This document shows, piece by piece, positions 25,364 to 33,264 of a stretch of 33,264 nt of DNA (position 1 is the first letter of the stretch; every line of letters starts with the position of its first letter). Made by a program: the position numbers and the translations under genes. The notes beneath the pieces are model-generated. The model worked only from the letters and a program-made list of their open reading frames with translations. It searched no databases and had not been told where the DNA came from. This DNA comes from Candidatus Omnitrophota bacterium (lineage in GTDB: Bacteria; Omnitrophota; Omnitrophia; Omnitrophales; Aquincolibacteriaceae): the NCBI GenBank assembly GCA_903884815.1, contig CAISGE010000003.1, forward strand, positions 1-33,264. The letters are read 5' to 3'.

Positions 25364-26338
25364 ATGAAAAAGTCCGTACTGCTTCTCCTATCCGCCATTC
25401 TCTTGTTCGCCGTTCCATCCGTCCGCGCTGCGGAGGAGGAGCTTCTCGACCGTGTGGTCGCGGTGGTCAACGAAGAAGTCATCACTCAGGCCGAGGTCGA
25501 CACCTTTCTTCGTCCGATCTATCAGCAGTACAGCGCCCAATTGAGCGGGGAAGATCTTGCGAAAGCGATCAACGAGGTGCGCCAGAAGGTCCTGAGCCAG
25601 ATGATCGAAGACAAGCTGGTGTACCAGGAGGCTGTCGCTCAAGGGATCGAGGTTAAGGAAGAGGATCTCGAGAAGGAGTTCCAGGACTTCAAGGCGAAGA
25701 TGGAAAAGCCCGAGGAACTTGATGAGATGCTCGAGCGCGAGGGGCTGACGATGAAATCCCTTCGTGAGCGCCTCAAGAAACAGGCGATGGTCCGTCAGCT
25801 CCAGGACCGGGAGATACGCTCGAAGGTGATCATTTCTCCTGTGCAGGTGGAGGATTTCTACAAGAATAATCCCGATAAGTTCAGCGTTAAAGAACGCGTC
25901 CGGGTGCGGTCACTGACGATCAAAAAAAGCGAAGAGGCTCGCACCAAGGGCTTGACGGATGAAAAGGCCAAGCAGCGCATGGACCTTTTGGACCAGAAGA
26001 TCAAGCTCTACAGGAATTTCGACCAGATCGTGAAAGATTTTTCCGAGGACAGTCATGCGAAGGAGGAAGGCCCCGGGGAATGGATCGAACGGGGCGCTAT
26101 GATCGAATCGGTCGATGACGTGATCTTTAAAACACCCGTGGGCCAACTCACGGGGATCGTTGAGACACCGGTCGGGTATCATATCTTTCGCGTCGAGGCC
26201 AAAGAGCCCGCGAGTAAGCGCACCTTCGATGAAGTGAAAGAACAGATCTCCGGGTATCTCTTTCAGGAGGAAAGCAACAAGCGTTTTAAGGCCTGGATGG
26301 AAGAGATCAAGAAAGCGGCGTATATTTCCATTAAGTAA
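25364..26338 (+). CDS. surA: SurA/PpiC-type periplasmic peptidyl-prolyl isomerase chaperone
   Basis: Periplasmic foldase that escorts outer-membrane proteins. The start at 25364 gives MKKSVLLLLSAILLFAVPSV, then RA and AEEEL, a textbook signal peptide; an in-frame ATG at 25343 lies upstream of the promoter box and is rejected. The N-terminal chaperone region has LDRVVAVVNEEVITQAEVD and a long charged helical segment. One parvulin (PpiC) domain lies at about 175-285, with RVRSLTIKK, DFSEDSHAKEEGPGEWIERG and PVGYHIFRVEAK. It has 324 residues with one isomerase domain rather than the two of E. coli SurA. It lies upstream of pdxA and rsmA, as in proteobacterial surA-pdxA-rsmA clusters. Confidence 0.9.
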   Translation: MKKSVLLLLSAILLFAVPSVRAAEEELLDRVVAVVNEEVITQAEVDTFLRPIYQQYSAQLSGEDLAKAINEVRQKVLSQMIEDKLVYQEAVAQGIEVKEEDLEKEFQDFKAKMEKPEELDEMLEREGLTMKSLRERLKKQAMVRQLQDREIRSKVIISPVQVEDFYKNNPDKFSVKERVRVRSLTIKKSEEARTKGLTDEKAKQRMDLLDQKIKLYRNFDQIVKDFSEDSHAKEEGPGEWIERGAMIESVDDVIFKTPVGQLTGIVETPVGYHIFRVEAKEPASKRTFDEVKEQISGYLFQEESNKRFKAWMEEIKKAAYISIK

Positions 26339-26364
26339 GAACGCCTGATGGCATTCTTGCGTGC

Positions 26365-26425
26365 GGTGGAAGGCGTACGGCGCTGTGCAAAAAGAGTTTT
26401 CGCGGGACGCCGTACACCGTACGCC
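26365..26425 (+). repeat. Heptad palindromic element, copy D
   Basis: Left units are GGTGGAA, GGCGTAC, GGCGCTG (26365-26385). The core has AAAA-GAG-TTTT (26390-26400) inside short spacers. Right units are GGACGCC, GTACACC, GTACGCC (26405-26425). The pairing is gap-free about position 26395; the middle units pair 6 of 7. It sits between the surA stop and pdxA. No -10 box follows closely. Confidence 0.75.
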
Positions 26426-26472
26426 TTACAGGGCTCAAAGGATAGTGTTCTTCCCAATAGGAATATCAAGAT

Positions 26473-27480
26473 ATGTCTCATGATTCTGTCATTGCCCTCA
26501 CCATGGGTGATCCCGGCGGCATCGGCCCCGAGATCCTCGTCAAAGCACTTCAAAAGGAAAAACCCTCCCGCCGGTCGGCGTATCTTGTGATCGGCTCGAG
26601 GCAGGCCTTTAAGACACTCTGCCAAAAGACCGGTCTCTGGATCCCCTTTAAAACGCTCTCCTCGGTTTCCCGCAAGTCTCTTCGTCCGGGCCATATCTAT
26701 TTCTTCGATGTTGGGGAGAAACTTGCCGGAGGGGGAGCATTCGAAATTGGAAAGATGTGCGCCGGGAACGGCCGGAGCGCGCTCGCGGCGATCGAAAAGG
26801 CCGCGGATTGGGCCCGGCGGGGGATCGTGGATGCGATCGTGACGGCGCCGGTGAATAAAGCTGCGGTACGGCTGGTGGATAGAAAATTCATCGGGCATAC
26901 CGAATTTCTCGCACAGAAGGCCCGGGTCCGGCGCTTTGCCATGATGTTCGTGAGCCCGCGGCTCAATGTGACGCTTGCGACGATCCACTTGCCGCTCAAA
27001 AAGGTGAGCGGTCTGCTCACCGCGAAGTCCATCCTGGAAAAGATACTTCTCACGGAGGAGATGGTCCGGAAGGGGCTCGGGATGCGAAAGCCGAGAATTG
27101 CCGTGTGCGCTCTGAACCCGCATGGTAAGGAATGCGGGGATGAAGAAACGAAGGTGATTGAGCCGGCTGTCCGCGCCGCCCGGCGTAAGGGAATCGATGT
27201 CTACGGACCTTTTTCAGCGGATCTTCTTTTTCACGCGGCCTATCACGGAAAATATGACGCACTTATCGCCATGTATCATGACCAGGCACTTACGGCTTTC
27301 AAACTTGTCGCGTTCCATGATGGTGTCAACGTGACGCTCGGACTTCCCTACGTGCGTACGTCGCCGGATCATGGGACGGCCTTTGATATCGCCTATCAAG
27401 GCAAAGCCGACGCTTCTTCCATGCTGGCGGCGTTACGCCTCGCCAAGAAAGCCCTCCTCGCGAAATGCTCTCCCAAGTAG
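26473..27480 (+). CDS. pdxA: 4-hydroxythreonine-4-phosphate dehydrogenase
   Basis: NAD-dependent oxidation and decarboxylation step of the DXP-dependent pyridoxal phosphate pathway. The N-terminal ALTMGDPGGIGPEI is the family signature. Metal-binding histidines are in FIGHTEFLA, MYHDQALTAFK and TSPDHGTAFDIAY; VTAPVNKAA is also conserved. It has 335 residues, full length. The product precursor feeds PLP, the cofactor of the aminotransferase upstream. It overlaps rsmA by 16 nt, indicating a pdxA-rsmA transcript; the ribosome-binding site is weak. Confidence 0.96.
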   Translation: MSHDSVIALTMGDPGGIGPEILVKALQKEKPSRRSAYLVIGSRQAFKTLCQKTGLWIPFKTLSSVSRKSLRPGHIYFFDVGEKLAGGGAFEIGKMCAGNGRSALAAIEKAADWARRGIVDAIVTAPVNKAAVRLVDRKFIGHTEFLAQKARVRRFAMMFVSPRLNVTLATIHLPLKKVSGLLTAKSILEKILLTEEMVRKGLGMRKPRIAVCALNPHGKECGDEETKVIEPAVRAARRKGIDVYGPFSADLLFHAAYHGKYDALIAMYHDQALTAFKLVAFHDGVNVTLGLPYVRTSPDHGTAFDIAYQGKADASSMLAALRLAKKALLAKCSPK

Positions 27481-28370
27481 AACTTCTGAAAAAGTACGAC
27501 CTCCGTGTCCGTGGCCACCTCGGCCAGCATCTTTTGATGGATCCCAACACGATACGCAAGATCGTGGACGCTCTGGATCTTCAGCCCGGGGATCAAGTCT
27601 TTGAGATCGGGCCGGGGCTTGGAGCTGTGACGCGCGAAGTTTTAAGGCGGGGATTCCCTCTGCTGGCTGTCGAGACGGACCCGAAATTCGTCGAGGTGCT
27701 CACGCAGGAGCTTCTGCCCGAGTTTTCCGGGAATTTCAAACTAGTGCATGATGATATTTTGAAAAGCGATCCTAAAAAATTGATCGGCGACTGGGCCGGC
27801 CCCGCGGCGAAGGTGAAGGTGATCGGGAATCTTCCTTATTACATCAGCACGCCTATCCTTTTTCATCTGGCGGAGCACTCGAAGGTTTTCTCAAGCGCCG
27901 TGATGATGCTGCAAAAAGAAGTGGCGGCGCGACTGACCGCCCAAGCGGGTGATGAGGATTACGGACGTTTGAGTGTCACGAGCCGTTTCCACGGAGAAAC
28001 GGAATTCCTGTTCGATGTTTCGCCGGCGTGTTTTTTGCCGCGACCTGAAGTAATGTCCCGGGTCATCCGCTATACGTTCCGGCCGTTTCCTTCTGCGACG
28101 CCGGTTCGGGATGAAGGCCGGCTTCTGGAGCTTGTCCGGATCGCGTTCAGCCAGCGGCGGAAAACGCTTCTGTCGCTCCTCGTTCATGAGTTAAATCCCA
28201 AACGGGAGCGTGGGGACCTCGAACGCATCCTCGAGGGCCTCGGATGGTCTCTCAAAGTTCGTGGCGAAACCCTTTCGCTGGAACAATACATTGCTTTGGT
28301 AGCGGCCTTAGAAGCGGCCCGTGGAACGGCGAACCCCACAGGGGCCTGGGTGAAAACCCCAGGCGGGTAA
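27465..28370 (+). CDS. rsmA: 16S rRNA A1518/A1519 dimethyltransferase
   Basis: SAM-dependent enzyme (KsgA) that dimethylates two adenines in helix 45 late in 30S maturation. Motif I is FEIGPGLGAVT; motif IV is NLPYY (122-126); LGQHLLMDPNTI at the N-terminus and SQRRKTLLSLL in the C-terminal domain complete the pattern. The normal protein end appears to be near EQYIALVAALEA. The last dozen or so codons (to WVKTPGG) are encoded by hairpin sequence and the left arm of element B, whose GGGTAAC unit supplies the TAA stop. It starts inside the end of pdxA. Confidence 0.95.
   Translation: MLSQVELLKKYDLRVRGHLGQHLLMDPNTIRKIVDALDLQPGDQVFEIGPGLGAVTREVLRRGFPLLAVETDPKFVEVLTQELLPEFSGNFKLVHDDILKSDPKKLIGDWAGPAAKVKVIGNLPYYISTPILFHLAEHSKVFSSAVMMLQKEVAARLTAQAGDEDYGRLSVTSRFHGETEFLFDVSPACFLPRPEVMSRVIRYTFRPFPSATPVRDEGRLLELVRIAFSQRRKTLLSLLVHELNPKRERGDLERILEGLGWSLKVRGETLSLEQYIALVAALEAARGTANPTGAWVKTPGG
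28345..28363 (+). other. Hairpin with GAAA tetraloop at end of rsmA
   Basis: CCTGGGT (28345-28351), GAAA, ACCC, one bulged C and AGG form a stem with a possible GNRA tetraloop. A small CCCC-ACA-GGGG dyad (28334-28344) stands just upstream. It lies within the last codons of rsmA and immediately before element B. There is no T-run. Confidence 0.45.
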
Positions 28371-28413
28371 CGTTGAACGAAAAAGCTTTTACGTTTCCCG
28401 TTCCCCGTTTCCC
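28365..28413 (+). repeat. Heptad palindromic element, copy B
   Basis: Left units are GGGTAAC and GTTGAAC (28365-28378). The core is the perfect palindrome AAAAGCTTTT (28381-28390) with 2-nt spacers. Right units are GTTTCCC, GTTCCCC, GTTTCCC (28393-28413). Pairing is gap-free about the core. The first left unit contains the rsmA stop codon. The second right unit puts TTCCCC (28401-28406) 17 nt before the TATAAT of the next gene. Confidence 0.82.
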
Positions 28414-28423
28414 GCGGTGCTTG

Positions 28424-28429
28424 TATAAT
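28424..28429 (+). promoter_or_regulatory. TATAAT promoter box for polyprenyl synthase, near-leaderless
   Basis: A perfect TATAAT ends 11 nt before the ATG at 28441, so the expected leader is about 5 nt. No Shine-Dalgarno is present. The -35 position (28401-28406) is TTCCCC from element B. Confidence 0.72.
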
Positions 28430-28440
28430 ACCGCCCTCTT

Positions 28441-29448
28441 ATGACGACGACATTGAACCTTGGAAAAATCTACGCTCCGGTCCTTGCCGGTCTTGACCGT
28501 GTTCCGGCCCTGATCCGGGAGACCCTTGACACGCCTATTCCGAAGATGCGTGAGATGGTCGATCATTTCTTCTCAAAGAACGGAAAGAACCTGAGACCCG
28601 CGCTGATCTTTTTGGGGGCCGGACTCGCGCGATCCCTTCAACCGGGGCCGGGGATCCCTTCCGAAAGAAACGAAACCGCGGAGCTTTATCTTGCGGCGGC
28701 GACCGAGATCTTTCACGCGGCCACGCTGATCCATGACGACATTATCGATTCGGCGCCTCTCCGGCGTGGCGTTTCGGCCCTTCACATCAAATCAGGTCCC
28801 CAGGCCGCCGTTCTCGCGGGTGATTTTTTCCATGATCGCGCGATCGTCGCGATCTTCCGTTACGGGAATGAGCGGATCATCCCGCTTTTTCTTAAGACCG
28901 CGGGCGAGATCTGCGAAGGGGAGGTCCTCGAGATCAGCGAAAAAAAGAATATCAATATGACCGAAGAGACTCATCTCGAGATCATCCGGAAAAAAACAGC
29001 CTCGCTTCTTGCGTGCGCCCTTCAGACCGGCGCGTTCATCTGGGGGATGGATATTGAAAAGGCGGAGGCTCTCGGCCGATTCGGTAACTTTTTCGGCATC
29101 GCATTCCAGCTTATTGATGACCTTCTGGATTTTACGGGCAATGAGAGCGAATTTGGGAAAACACTCGGTTCCGATCTTGAGGAGGGGGTCTACACACTTC
29201 CCGTGATCCGTTGTCTGACGTCGGGCGACAGGGACAAAGTCGTCCGGGTTCTTTATTCCCGGAGCCAGCGGCGGCGTTTTTCGACGCTTAAGGAAGTTCT
29301 TGAAAAAAGCGGAGCCCTGGATTACGCGCTTGCGAAGGCGAACGGGTTTATTGTAGCCGCCAAGAAGGAACTCGAGGTTTTTCCGCCTTCGGTTTTCCGG
29401 GCCAGTCTCGAACAACTTGCGGATTATGTTCTGGAACGGAATCGCTGA
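28441..29448 (+). CDS. Trans-polyprenyl diphosphate synthase
   Basis: Long-chain all-trans prenyltransferase that condenses isopentenyl diphosphate onto allylic diphosphates, usually to make the quinone side chain (IspB/HepT class). Both Asp-rich motifs are seen: DDIID (99-103) and DDLLD (226-230). Further landmarks are GKNLRPALIFLGAG, LIHDDIIDSAPLRRG, GDFFHDRA and LGSDLEEGVYTLPVI. It has 335 residues. The chain-length class cannot be told from the sequence alone. The first codon follows a promoter box almost directly. Confidence 0.9.
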   Translation: MTTTLNLGKIYAPVLAGLDRVPALIRETLDTPIPKMREMVDHFFSKNGKNLRPALIFLGAGLARSLQPGPGIPSERNETAELYLAAATEIFHAATLIHDDIIDSAPLRRGVSALHIKSGPQAAVLAGDFFHDRAIVAIFRYGNERIIPLFLKTAGEICEGEVLEISEKKNINMTEETHLEIIRKKTASLLACALQTGAFIWGMDIEKAEALGRFGNFFGIAFQLIDDLLDFTGNESEFGKTLGSDLEEGVYTLPVIRCLTSGDRDKVVRVLYSRSQRRRFSTLKEVLEKSGALDYALAKANGFIVAAKKELEVFPPSVFRASLEQLADYVLERNR

Positions 29449-29453
29449 TTGCG

Positions 29454-30179
29454 ATGCTGACCATTGTCCCCACGCCCATCGGAAATTTAGGGGACATCAC
29501 GCTCCGGGCTCTCGAAGCGCTGAAGCGCGCGGATAAGATCCTTTGCGAAGACACGCGTCAAACGCAGAAGTTGCTTCAGCGTTATGAAATACAAAAGCCG
29601 CTTTTAAGTTACCATGAGCACAGTTCTCCCGAGAAAACAGCGGCGGTCCTCGAACTGCTCAAGGAAGGACAGCATTTGGCGCTGGTCTCGGACGGCGGCA
29701 TGCCGCTTGTGTCGGACCCGGGATTTCAGATCGTCCATGCGGTGCTCGCGGAGCAGTTGCCCCTGGAAGTATTGCCCGGTCCTTCGGCCGTCACCACCGC
29801 GCTGGTCTTAAGCGGTCTTCCGACGGATAGTTTCAGCTTTATGGGTTTTCTCTCTAATAAGGGGCAGCGGCGGCGGCATGAACTTGAGGCCCTGGCAGAG
29901 CGCGAAGAGACCCTCATTTTTTTTGAATCGCCGTTCCGGATCGTGAAAATGCTTGAGGATGCGCTCGCGGTGTTCGGGGACCGGGAGGCGGCGGTCGCAC
30001 GCGAGATCACCAAGAAGTTCGAGGAAGTCCTGCGCGGGAATCTGTCCGAGCTTATCCAGGATCTGACACAGAAGCCCCGCAAGGGGGAAATGGTGGTTTT
30101 GGTGTCCGGAAAAGACCGGAAGAGTGTATTGCCGAAAAAAGGAGATGGCTCAACGGTCAACGGTCAACGCTCAACGTAA
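29454..30179 (+). CDS. rsmI: 16S rRNA C1402 2'-O-methyltransferase
   Basis: Tetrapyrrole-methylase-fold enzyme that 2'-O-methylates C1402 in the decoding centre. MLTIVPTPIGNLGDITLRAL opens the protein; CEDTRQTQKLL, ALVSDGGMPLVSDPGF and VLPGPSAVTTALVLSGLPTD follow, the last being the SAM site region. FMGFLSNKG and REITKKFEEVLRG are also conserved. It has 241 residues, with the final roughly ten (STVNGQRST) encoded by the CAAC heptamers of element C, so the natural C-terminus has probably been replaced or extended. It begins 5 nt after the prenyl synthase stop. Confidence 0.95.
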   Translation: MLTIVPTPIGNLGDITLRALEALKRADKILCEDTRQTQKLLQRYEIQKPLLSYHEHSSPEKTAAVLELLKEGQHLALVSDGGMPLVSDPGFQIVHAVLAEQLPLEVLPGPSAVTTALVLSGLPTDSFSFMGFLSNKGQRRRHELEALAEREETLIFFESPFRIVKMLEDALAVFGDREAAVAREITKKFEEVLRGNLSELIQDLTQKPRKGEMVVLVSGKDRKSVLPKKGDGSTVNGQRST

Positions 30180-30221
30180 AAACTTTTGTTCACGTTGTGT
30201 GTTGCGCGTTGTGCGTTGCGC
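30148..30221 (+). repeat. Heptad palindromic element, copy C
   Basis: Left units are GCTCAAC, GGTCAAC, GGTCAAC, GCTCAAC (30148-30175). The core is GT-AAAAACTTTT-GTTCAC. Right units are GTTGTGT, GTTGCGC, GTTGTGC, GTTGCGC (30194-30221). Every CAAC faces a GTTG across a gap-free register. It is the longest copy (four units per arm). The rsmI stop TAA (30177-30179) lies in the core and the left arm is translated. It ends 10 nt before purN. Confidence 0.85.
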
Positions 30222-30231
30222 GAATTTAACG

Positions 30232-30804
30232 ATGAAAAGAATTGCCTTTCTAGTTTCAGGTTCGGGAACAAACATGGAAAATCTGCTCGAGAAAATCCGG
30301 GCGGGAGAGATCCCGGCCGAACCGGTGGTCGTCATCTCCAACAAGCCTGGCGTGAAGGCGCTTGAGAAAGCGGCGGCATACGGCGTGAAGACCGAGGTGA
30401 TCGATCACAAGACGTTCGCGGATCGCAGGGCATTTGATCAAGCGCTCGACACGTGCCTGACCTCGAACAAGATCGACTTTGTGGTGCTTGCCGGATTCAT
30501 GCGTGTTCTCACCGAAAGTTTCGTGAAGAAATACGAAGGACGGCTGATCAATATTCACCCCGCACTTCTGCCTGCCTTTCCCGGTGCTCACGCGATCAAA
30601 GACGCCTGGGACGCGAAAGTGAAAGAGACCGGCGTGACCGTTCATTTTGTGGACTCCGGCGTCGACACCGGTCCAATCATTCTCCAGAGGAAAGTCCCCG
30701 TGCTGCCTGGCGATACGCTCGAAACCCTTGAAGCCCGCATTCACGGAGTTGAGTACGAAATCTATCCCGATGCCCTCAGGAGCGTTCTGCGAGGGAAAGA
30801 TTAA
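30232..30804 (+). CDS. purN: Phosphoribosylglycinamide formyltransferase
   Basis: Third step of purine synthesis: transfers a formyl group from 10-formyl-tetrahydrofolate to GAR. The ATG at 30232 gives MKRIAFLVSGSGTNMENLLE, the canonical start; longer readings run through element C and are rejected. Catalytic residues N107 and H109 (NIHPALLPAFPG) and D145 (VDSGVDTGPI) match the E. coli N106/H108/D144 triad. It has 190 residues. There is no strong Shine-Dalgarno; element C ends just upstream and no -10 box is clear, so it is probably transcribed with rsmI. Confidence 0.96.
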   Translation: MKRIAFLVSGSGTNMENLLEKIRAGEIPAEPVVVISNKPGVKALEKAAAYGVKTEVIDHKTFADRRAFDQALDTCLTSNKIDFVVLAGFMRVLTESFVKKYEGRLINIHPALLPAFPGAHAIKDAWDAKVKETGVTVHFVDSGVDTGPIILQRKVPVLPGDTLETLEARIHGVEYEIYPDALRSVLRGKD

Positions 30805-30813
30805 ACCCTGAAC

Positions 30814-30841
30814 TGGACACCCCTCGAGGATTTGCTATAAT
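30814..30841 (+). promoter_or_regulatory. Promoter for eno
   Basis: TGGACA (30814-30819), a 16-nt spacer and TATAAT (30836-30841) with an extended TGC. This is the best promoter in the window: five of six -35 bases and all -10 bases match. It starts 10 nt after the purN stop. Confidence 0.85.
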
Positions 30842-30847
30842 CACGGC

Positions 30848-32722
<1,875 letters not shown>

Positions 32723-32807
32723 TCTGGTCCCGCGGAAAAGACGCTTCGCTTGGCTCCGAAAGGTGTGTTTGTAAGCCTGCTCCTCCCCATACTCCTTCTG
32801 ATTTTTG

Positions 32808-32816
32808 TGCTATAGT
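32808..32816 (+). promoter_or_regulatory. Extended -10 promoter for pilin gene
   Basis: TGC-TATAGT (32808-32816) lies 62 nt before the pilin start codon. The upstream -35 region has no good match. The leader would be about 56 nt. Confidence 0.6.
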
Positions 32817-32832
32817 TTTTATAAGTAGGAAC

Positions 32833-32860
32833 CGATGCACTAAGCGGTCGAATTGCATCG
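32833..32860 (+). promoter_or_regulatory. Inverted repeat in pilin leader
   Basis: CGATGCA (32833-32839) and TGCATCG (32854-32860) form a perfect 7-bp inverted repeat with a 14-nt loop, just downstream of the predicted transcription start. It could be an operator or an mRNA hairpin; nothing tells which. Confidence 0.4.
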
Positions 32861-32878
32861 TTCTATGATGGGGGGACC

Positions 32879-33151
32879 GTGAAAAACATGAAAAAAGGAT
32901 TCACTCTTGTCGAAGTCCTGATCGTCGTTGTGATCATTGCTATCCTCGCCTCACTCATCGTGCCGCGCATGCTGATGCAGACCGGAAAAGCGCAAGCTGC
33001 AGAGGCTCTTCAAATCGTCGGAACTATCACTCGGGCATTGCAAAGGCAATACGACTTTCATGGGAGTTTCGAACTTCCCAACGGGTCGATTCAAACCATC
33101 GCTGGAATAGGGCTTACCTCCGGCGATTGGACGGACCTAGCAGGCTGCTGA
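32879..33151 (+). pseudogene. Type IV pilin-like gene truncated by an insertion sequence
   Basis: Encodes a class III-signal prepilin: after MKNMKK comes GFTLVEVLIVVVIIAILASL, with the prepilin-peptidase site before Phe and the conserved Glu at +5. An alpha-helical segment (GKAQAAEALQIVGTITRALQ) and the start of the globular part (SGDWTDLAG) follow. The start is GTG 32879 (GGGGGG upstream) or ATG 32888. The reading frame enters the insertion sequence near 33143 and stops at TGA 33149-33151, giving 90 codons where 130-170 are usual. The distal half of the gene presumably lies beyond the insertion, outside the window. It may be a major pilin or a type II secretion pseudopilin. Confidence 0.78.
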
Positions 33152-33264
33152 AAAACCCTCATCCGGGGTGGTAGAATAAGGCTTCTACAACTCTGGAGGT
33201 GAGGGATGCGCGGCAATGATCAAGAGAACAGCGGGCTATTCAGCTATGTGAGCATGGAAGATCG
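33143..33264 (+). mobile_element. Left end of an insertion sequence
   Basis: GGCTGCTGAAAAACCC at about 33143 looks like the terminal inverted repeat seen at the ends of IS5/IS1182-type elements, and it interrupts the pilin reading frame. A transposase gene with its own ribosome-binding site begins about 60 bp inside. The right end, target duplication and exact boundary are outside the window, so the family is tentative. Confidence 0.65.
33206..33264 (+). CDS. Transposase, N-terminal fragment
   Basis: Nineteen complete codons before the window ends: MRGNDQENSGLFSYVSMED and the start of an Arg codon. This resembles the common beginning of IS5/IS1182-like DDE transposases (MRG....Q..LFSYVS.E.R). 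GGAGGT (33195-33200) gives a good ribosome-binding site. No catalytic residue is visible in this fragment. Confidence 0.65.
   Translation, partial: MRGNDQENSGLFSYVSMED

Noticed and set aside
25275..30221. CRISPR array as an explanation of the short repeats
   Set aside because: Units are 7 bp, tandem without spacers and arranged as inverted arms; no cas genes are present.
30124..30231. N-terminal extension of PurN through element C
   Set aside because: The extra residues come from heptamer repeats and the end of rsmI; the canonical PurN N-terminus starts at 30232.

Overview
The window is about 33 kb of chromosome from an uncultured-type, Gram-negative-like bacterium of moderate GC content. 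It carries a SurA-type periplasmic foldase, a type IV pilin and signal-peptide proteins. My best guess is the Omnitrophota/PVC side of the tree, but that is inference from overall gene content and protein style; no rRNA marker is present. Almost every gene lies on the + strand.

Region 1 (1-19051) is one long co-directional block: the end of rpsG, fusA, the S10 set (rpsJ-rpsQ), the spc set (rplN-rplO, secY, adk, map, infA, rpmJ) and the alpha set (rpsM, rpsK, rpsD, rpoA, rplQ), closed by a class I aminotransferase and a rho-independent terminator at 19065-19091. Many genes overlap by 4-17 nt (for example rplB/rpsS, rpsC/rplP, rpsQ/rplN, rpsE/rplO, secY/adk). tuf is not between fusA and rpsJ, and rpmD (L30) is not between rpsE and rplO. 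The only large structured gap is the 108-nt rplF-rplR spacer, whose hairpin abuts the rplR ribosome-binding site.

Region 2 (19100-25252) holds a two-gene signalling unit (a REC plus degenerate-REC protein, then a CBS-CBS-PilZ protein), a strikingly short Mfd-like translocase missing both the UvrA-binding N-terminus and the C-terminal autoinhibitory domain, and a large secreted, C-terminally membrane-anchored protein I cannot name.

Region 3 (25253-30804) is surA-pdxA-rsmA, a trans-polyprenyl diphosphate synthase, rsmI and purN. Four of its junctions carry members of what looks like one family of palindromic elements. Each has 2-4 tandem 7-bp units of the form GGNNNAC on the left, an A4-5/T4 core, and the complementary heptamers on the right. 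The unit sequence differs from copy to copy but the architecture is constant. Two copies overlap the stop codons of the upstream genes, and two place a heptamer at the -35 position of the next gene's promoter. This is the most unusual signal in the window.

Region 4 (30805-33264) is eno with its own promoter and a roughly 106-nt leader, an overlapping FtsB/DivIC-like gene, and a type IV pilin gene cut after about 88 codons by the left end of an insertion sequence whose transposase runs off the window.

Promoters in the second half mostly use an extended -10 (TGC then TATAAT-like) with poor -35 boxes. Three genes (the mfd-like gene, surA, the polyprenyl synthase) start only 9-11 nt after the -10 box and lack a Shine-Dalgarno sequence, which predicts leaderless mRNAs.
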